Made by a program: the position numbers and the translations under genes | Part shown: positions 59,866-64,000 of the stretch, piece after piece | Numbering within the stretch: position 1 is the stretch's first letter | How the letters are laid out: each line of letters begins with the position of its first letter | Origin: CAVVST01 sp963750995 | GTDB lineage: Bacteria; Acidobacteriota; Vicinamibacteria; Vicinamibacterales; UBA2999 | Length of the DNA: 64,000 nt | Direction: 5' to 3' | NCBI GenBank assembly: GCA_963750995.1 | Contig: CAVVST010000004.1 | Coordinates: 186,001-250,000, forward strand | Notes under the pieces: generated by a model | Told to the model about the DNA's origin: nothing | Database searches by the model: none | What the model saw: the letters and a program-made list of their open reading frames with translations, nothing else

Positions 59866-61671
59866 CGGTCGCCGGACGCGGCAGGCAAGTCGAAATAGAA
59901 GATCGATCCGCCGGCGGGGGCACGACGGTAGCCGATGTGCCCTCCGAGCGAGTCGATGATGCCGTAGCTGACCGAGAGCCCCAGCCCGGTGCCCTGGCCG
60001 ACGGGCTTGGTCGTGAAGAACGGCTGGAACAGCTTGGCCTCGTTGTCGTGCGGCACGCCAGGACCGGTGTCCTCGACTTCCATGATGACGCGGTCCCCTT
60101 CGTCACGTGTCCGCAGGGTGACGCGGCCGGGTCTTCGGCCGGACATCACGATCGCCTGCTCGGCATTGACGACGAAGTTGAGCACGACCTGCTGCAGCTC
60201 GGTCATCACCGCCAACACCTGCTGCTTCGACTGATCTTCTATGCGAAGCTCGATGTCCTCCGACTCGAGCCGGCGCTGCCGGAGCTCGGCGACCGAGGTG
60301 ATGACATCGCCGAGACGGACACGCGCAGCTTCACCGGTCTGCTGCCGCGCGAACAACGCGAGGTTCCGGATGATGCCGCAGGCGCGGGCGCTCTCCTTCT
60401 GAATGAGGATGAGATCGTTCTTGACATCGTCGGGCACGTTCGCCTGCATCTGGAGCAGCTCGGCGAAGCCGAGGATGGCCTGCAGCGGGTTGTTGATCTC
60501 ATGCGCAACACCGGACACCAGCTGGCCGACGGCCGCGAGCCGTTCCTGGCGGATCACCTGCCGTTGCAGCGACTGCAGCTCCTCGAGCATGCGGCGCTGC
60601 TCGGTCATCTGCGAATCGAGCGCGGCGCGGGTTTCGTTGAACCGCGTCAGCATCTGGCTGAACGCCAGCTGCAGCTCCTCGAACTCGCGCGTCGGCATCG
60701 GCTGAGCTTCGATCGGGCTGAAGTCGCCCGAGGCGATCCGCTGGGCGGCGCCTTCGAGGTGCGCCACCGACCTGGTCAGGCGCCGCGAAAACACCAGGAC
60801 CACCACCAGCCAGCCGCTCAACCCGATCGCGAGGATCGTCGCGCTCCGTGTCCACAGCGAGAACGCGCGCTCGTAGGCGAATGACATGGGTATACCGACC
60901 GAGACGAGCCACGGGCCGCCTTCGACGATGACCTCGCTGTATAGGCGGCGCACCCCGTCCGCGTCCTCCAGCTGACGCGGCGGTTCCGGCGCATCGGTGC
61001 TCCATCCCTCATCGAGCAGCTGCCCGATGAACCGTTCGGGTTCCAGGTTGCGGGCAATAACGCGGCCGTCCATTTCCGTGAGTGTGACGACTGACCCTTC
61101 CGGCAGCGCCGACGAATCGAACGTGCTCACGAGCAGCTGGGGATTCACATGGGACATTACCGCGCCGACCACCGCACCCGAATGATCTGAGACAGGATAG
61201 GCCACCGTGATGTACGGAGTGCCCGACGACGTCTTCTTCAGCGGCGTGACGACGCGCTTGCCTTCGTGGATGACCGGCGACATCAATTCCGTCCATCCAT
61301 TTGAAAATCTCTCTTCAGCCGGGCCGTGGCCGATCAACCGGCCTGACGTATCGACCAGTACCGATCTCGAGAAGGGACGGCCGCTGCTGCCGCTGAGGTC
61401 CGAGGAGCGGCTCGACACCGTTGGCGTCCAGCGCCTGAAAGACGGGATTAGTGGAGAGGTTGCGCGCCATCCGGTCGAGGCCGGTGAGCTCGCGTTCAAT
61501 CGATGCCGCCATGCGGCCCGCGGCAGCCTGAGTCTGTCCGGCGAACTCCTCGAGGGTCTCGCGATACTCCTCGTAGCCCAGTCCGGCCGCCGCGAGCGCC
61601 ATCGGCGCCAGCAGAAACACGAGCGCGATAAAGAGTTGTTGGCGTAGGGGATGAGTCCAGACTCGCTGCAT
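59862..61671 (-). CDS. Sensor histidine kinase (frame interrupted once)
   Basis: About 603 residues. Start ATG 61671 with QRVWTHPLRQQLFIALVFLL (span 1); the frame changes near 61395-61410 (one extra base), joining ARNLSTNPVFQALDANGVEPLL to DLSGSSGRPFSRSVLVDTSG. An extracellular dCache-like domain follows, span 2 (SATILAIGLSGWLVVVLVFS), HAMP (SVAHLEGAAQRIASGDF), a coiled coil, HisKA (GVAHEINNPLQAILG) and HATPase_c (NFVVNAEQAIVMSG, DTGPGVPHDN, GTGLGLSVSYGII). No response regulator is adjacent. Overlaps the editing gene. Confidence 0.85.
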
Positions 61672-61709
61672 CGAACTGGCGCGGAAATGGTAACAGTGAT
61701 CTCGTCTGT

Positions 61710-62384
61710 TTATCGGAGGAGGACGGGGTCGGCGATACCCGCCTCGGCAAAGCCGGCGGCCCGAAGCGTGCAACTGTCGCACCGGCCGCACGGCCGGCCG
61801 CCGCCGCCAGGGTCGTAACAGCTGTGAGTGAGTCCATAATCCAGGCCAAGCGCCGCCCCTTTGCGAATGATCTCGGCTTTGCTGAAGTACTGCAGCGGCG
61901 CATGAATACGCATTGGGGACCCGCCAACGCCCTGCGCGGTCGCCAGTGACGCGAGCCTTTCGAAGGCTTCGATGAACTCGGGACGACAATCGGGGTATCC
62001 AGAGTAATCGAGCGCATTTACGCCGATGTAGATGTCAGTTGCGCCGAGCGCCTCGGCCCAGGCGAGCGACAAGGCCAGGAACACCGTATTGCGGGCAGGC
62101 ACGTAAGTGGACGGGATCCCACTAGCGTCGATCGGACGATCCTTGGGCACAGGCGCGTCGGTGGTCAACGACGACCCGCCAAACGCCGCCAGGTCGACAT
62201 CGAGCTCCAGATGGCGCTCGACGCCCAGGGCCGCCGCCACGGCGCGCGCCGCGTCGAGCTCGTGCGCATGCCGCTGGCCGTAGCGCAGCGTCAGTGCGAA
62301 CAGGCGAAACCCCTCGGCGCGCGCCATCGCCGCGGCGGTGTAGGAGTCGAGCCCCCCGCTGAGCAGCACGACGGCGTCTCTCAT
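61710..62384 (-). CDS. queC: 7-cyano-7-deazaguanine synthase
   Basis: 224 residues. ATP-dependent nitrile formation (CDG to preQ0) in queuosine synthesis. PP-loop LLSGGLDSYTAAAMA, and zinc cysteines CYDPGGGGRPCGRCDSC at the end. ATG 62384. It and queE share direction with a 65-base repeat between. Confidence 0.96.
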   Translation of the reverse strand: MRDAVVLLSGGLDSYTAAAMARAEGFRLFALTLRYGQRHAHELDAARAVAAALGVERHLELDVDLAAFGGSSLTTDAPVPKDRPIDASGIPSTYVPARNTVFLALSLAWAEALGATDIYIGVNALDYSGYPDCRPEFIEAFERLASLATAQGVGGSPMRIHAPLQYFSKAEIIRKGAALGLDYGLTHSCYDPGGGGRPCGRCDSCTLRAAGFAEAGIADPVLLR

Positions 62385-62450
62385 TTGTGATTGGCGATTG
62401 GTGATTTGTGATTGCCAATCATCAATCGCAAATCATAAATCGCAAATTGC
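62383..62450. repeat. AATCACAAA-type oligomer repeat, family E (copy 2)
   Basis: Units such as TTTGTGATTGGCGATTGG, TGATTTGTGATTGCC, then the inverted CAATCATCAATCGC and AAATCATAAATCGCAAATT. It can fold into a long imperfect stem. AT-rich against a GC-rich background, between queC and queE. Related to 36045-36098. Confidence 0.65.
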
Positions 62451-63091
62451 TAGACGCCCCTGGTGGCCGGATCCCAGATGAACTTGTGGAGCTGGACCTG
62501 GACTCGTGCAGGGAGTCGATCCGCCAGCGTCCACTCGGAAAGCTGACGCAGGTCCATCACGCCGTGGACGGGCGAGAGATGAACGGCGCGAGCGCGTTCC
62601 GCGAGCCGGTACCTGGCGATGACCTCGCGCGCATAGTCGTAATCGGCGCGGTCCTTGATGACGAACTTCACTTCATCGTGCGACCGCAGGCGCTCGAGGT
62701 TGCTCCAGTCGTTGCGGTGGGCCTCGCCGCTGCCCGGACATTTGACGTCGAGAATCGTGACGACCGGCTCGGGCACGTCCTTGGTACTTCGATGGCCACC
62801 GGTCTCGACCAGCACGGTGCGCCCGCGATCGAGCAGTGACTGCATCAACGGGTAGACGTCGTCCTGCAGTAGCGGCTCGCCGCCCGTGATTTCGACGAGT
62901 GGACAATCCAGTCGATCGACCTCGGCGAGCACATCGTCGAGCGACTGTTTGCGCCCTTCGTGGAAGGCGTAGGTCGTGTCACACCATGAGCACCGCAGGT
63001 CGCAGGCGGTGAGGCGCACGAACACGCACGGCCGGCCCGCGTAGGTCGACTCGCCCTGGATCGAATAGAAGATCTCGTTAATCGTCAGCAA
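62450..63091 (-). CDS. queE: 7-carboxy-7-deazaguanine synthase
   Basis: 213 residues. Radical-SAM enzyme that makes CDG. Cluster motif CDLRCSWC (CxxxCxxC), LTINEIFYSIQGEST start, VEITGGEPLLQDD and LDVKCPGSGEAHRN. Preceded by a 26-base gap to the divergent DUF72 gene; a shared promoter must lie in it or in the coding ends. Confidence 0.95.
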   Translation of the reverse strand: MLTINEIFYSIQGESTYAGRPCVFVRLTACDLRCSWCDTTYAFHEGRKQSLDDVLAEVDRLDCPLVEITGGEPLLQDDVYPLMQSLLDRGRTVLVETGGHRSTKDVPEPVVTILDVKCPGSGEAHRNDWSNLERLRSHDEVKFVIKDRADYDYAREVIARYRLAERARAVHLSPVHGVMDLRQLSEWTLADRLPARVQVQLHKFIWDPATRGV

Positions 63092-63117
63092 TCTCTTTAT
63101 TATCGTTCTGCCTACCC

Positions 63118-64000
63118 ATGAGCGTACACCTCGGCACGTCGGGCTGGAGTTATCCGTCCGGCAAAGGCAAGTGGAACGGTCTGTTCTACCCGGCGACGCG
63201 CTCGAAGCGCGCCGGGACTGCCGGCTTCGACGAACTGCGGTTCTACGCCGAGCATTTTGATACGGTCGAGGTGAATTCCACGTTCTACGGTCAGCCGAGA
63301 GCCGACGTCACAGCCGGATGGGCAGGGCGCACGCCGCCGGCGTTTCAGTTCTCCGTCAAGCTCTATCAGAAGTTCACGCATCCGAAGATGTTCAGGGACG
63401 CCGCGCTCAAGTCTGCGCCGGGAGCAGAAGGCCCGATGCTCGACCTGCTGGCGACGGTGACGCAGAGCGACATCGACGAATTCAGAGCGGGCATCGAGCC
63501 GATTGCGCGCGCGGGCAAGCTGGCGGCGCTACTAGCCCAGTTTCCCCCGAGCTTCAAGAGCGCGCCGGCCTCTCGGGAGTATCTCAGCCAGCTGCTGCGG
63601 CTGTTCGCGGACTACCCGGTCGCGGTGGAACTGCGCCACAGCAGCTGGAGTGACGCATTCGGCGAGACGCTTCAACTGCTGAACGGATTCGGATCAGCGT
63701 GGGTCCAGATCGACGAACCGAAGTTCCGTCTCTCAATCCGTCAGAATGCGCTGCCCAACGTCACCGGGTTCTATTACATGCGCCTGCATGGCCGGAACGC
63801 GGCGCAGTGGTGGCGTCACGACAAGAGCGAGGACCGCTACAACTACCTGTATTCGGCTGACGAACTGCGCGAGTTCTCCGACATTGCGGGCGCGGCGAAG
63901 AGGCTCGTCAAGAAGGCCTACCTCTACACCAACAACCACTTCTCCGCGAAGTCGGTGGTCAACGCGGTGATGCTGAAAGCGCAGCTCGGGGAACCGATCG
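63118..64000 (+). CDS. DUF72 family protein, 3' end outside window
   Basis: 294 codons visible, open to the right edge. TIM-barrel-like DUF72: HLGTSGWSYPSGKGKW and LFYPATRS at the start, FYAEHFDTVEVNSTFYGQP, FQFSVKLYQKFTHP, LLAQFPPSFK, VAVELRHSSW and FYYMRLHGRNAAQWW. The YLYTNNHFSAKSVVNA block is the usual near-end motif, so little is missing. Function unknown. ATG at 63118. Confidence 0.9.
   Translation, partial: MSVHLGTSGWSYPSGKGKWNGLFYPATRSKRAGTAGFDELRFYAEHFDTVEVNSTFYGQPRADVTAGWAGRTPPAFQFSVKLYQKFTHPKMFRDAALKSAPGAEGPMLDLLATVTQSDIDEFRAGIEPIARAGKLAALLAQFPPSFKSAPASREYLSQLLRLFADYPVAVELRHSSWSDAFGETLQLLNGFGSAWVQIDEPKFRLSIRQNALPNVTGFYYMRLHGRNAAQWWRHDKSEDRYNYLYSADELREFSDIAGAAKRLVKKAYLYTNNHFSAKSVVNAVMLKAQLGEPI

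Noticed and set aside
1..64000. tRNA or rRNA genes
   Set aside because: I looked at the gaps and saw no cloverleaf or rRNA-like sequence. All gaps are short and filled by repeats or control regions. A tRNA scan would settle it.
1..64000. Phage, insertion sequence or defence island
   Set aside because: No integrase, transposase, toxin-antitoxin or restriction gene was recognised. Gene content is mainly core metabolism and envelope functions.

Overview
The window is high-GC DNA with tightly packed genes, many GTG/TTG starts and many start/stop overlaps. The content points to an uncultured member of the Acidobacteriota, probably near Vicinamibacteria. The main hints are an ECF sigma factor paired with a Ser/Thr kinase carrying a TolB-type propeller, two tandem secreted VWA proteins, a standalone F0 operon headed by atpZ/atpI, and many small palindromic and heptamer intergenic repeats. 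This assignment is an inference from gene families, not a phylogenetic result.

Layout. 1-5.0 kb (+ strand): the end of a TPR protein, a cytochrome P450, and small genes around translation and metal-binding cysteine motifs (CPXCG protein, SLOG-like protein, SUI1, SEC-C, ArfB). 5.0-8.4 kb (- strand): the membrane sector of ATP synthase (atpZ-atpI-atpB-atpE-atpF) followed by a YbhN-type membrane protein; no F1 genes are present. 8.4-11.1 kb (+): two VWA proteins and a CcsA/HemX-like membrane protein. The latter leads into a heme operon, hemA-hemC-cobA/hemD-recQ-kinase-hemB-hemL (11.1-20.8 kb). 20.9-26.2 kb: two secreted proteins flanking the sigma factor/kinase pair. 26.2-31.7 kb (-): pyrE-truA-uppS-cdsA-dxr-rseP, an isoprenoid/lipid/envelope operon. 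31.7-36.6 kb: TolC-like protein, two glycosyltransferases, a DUF2400 protein and an acetyltransferase. 36.6-39.2 kb: a large secreted LTD-domain nuclease. 39.3-44.5 kb: divergent pyrimidine operons (pyrR-pyrB-pyrC-PRTase on -, pyrD-pyrF on +) with a recognisable PyrR-binding leader. 44.6-52.4 kb: lipocalin-like protein, Pal, a GT-C-like membrane protein, LarE with a LysW-like acidic zinc ribbon, a REC-PilZ regulator and a Zn/Cd-type P-ATPase. 52.6-57.2 kb: a Gld-type ABC exporter cassette. 57.2-64 kb: DacB, an AlaX-type editing protein, a sensor histidine kinase, QueC/QueE, and a DUF72 protein running off the end.

Two things stand out at sequence level. First, seven otherwise well-conserved genes (atpI, atpB, two VWA genes, a GT-C gene, an ABC ATPase, a histidine kinase) need ten single-base frame corrections, mostly at short homopolymers or GC dinucleotide runs. 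This looks like residual indels in a long-read or metagenome assembly rather than gene decay. Second, the genome carries several families of small palindromic or heptamer repeats. Some sit between genes, and two appear as in-frame insertions inside hemC and pyrE.

I saw no tRNA, rRNA, CRISPR array, insertion sequence or integrase. No gap between genes exceeds 300 bases.
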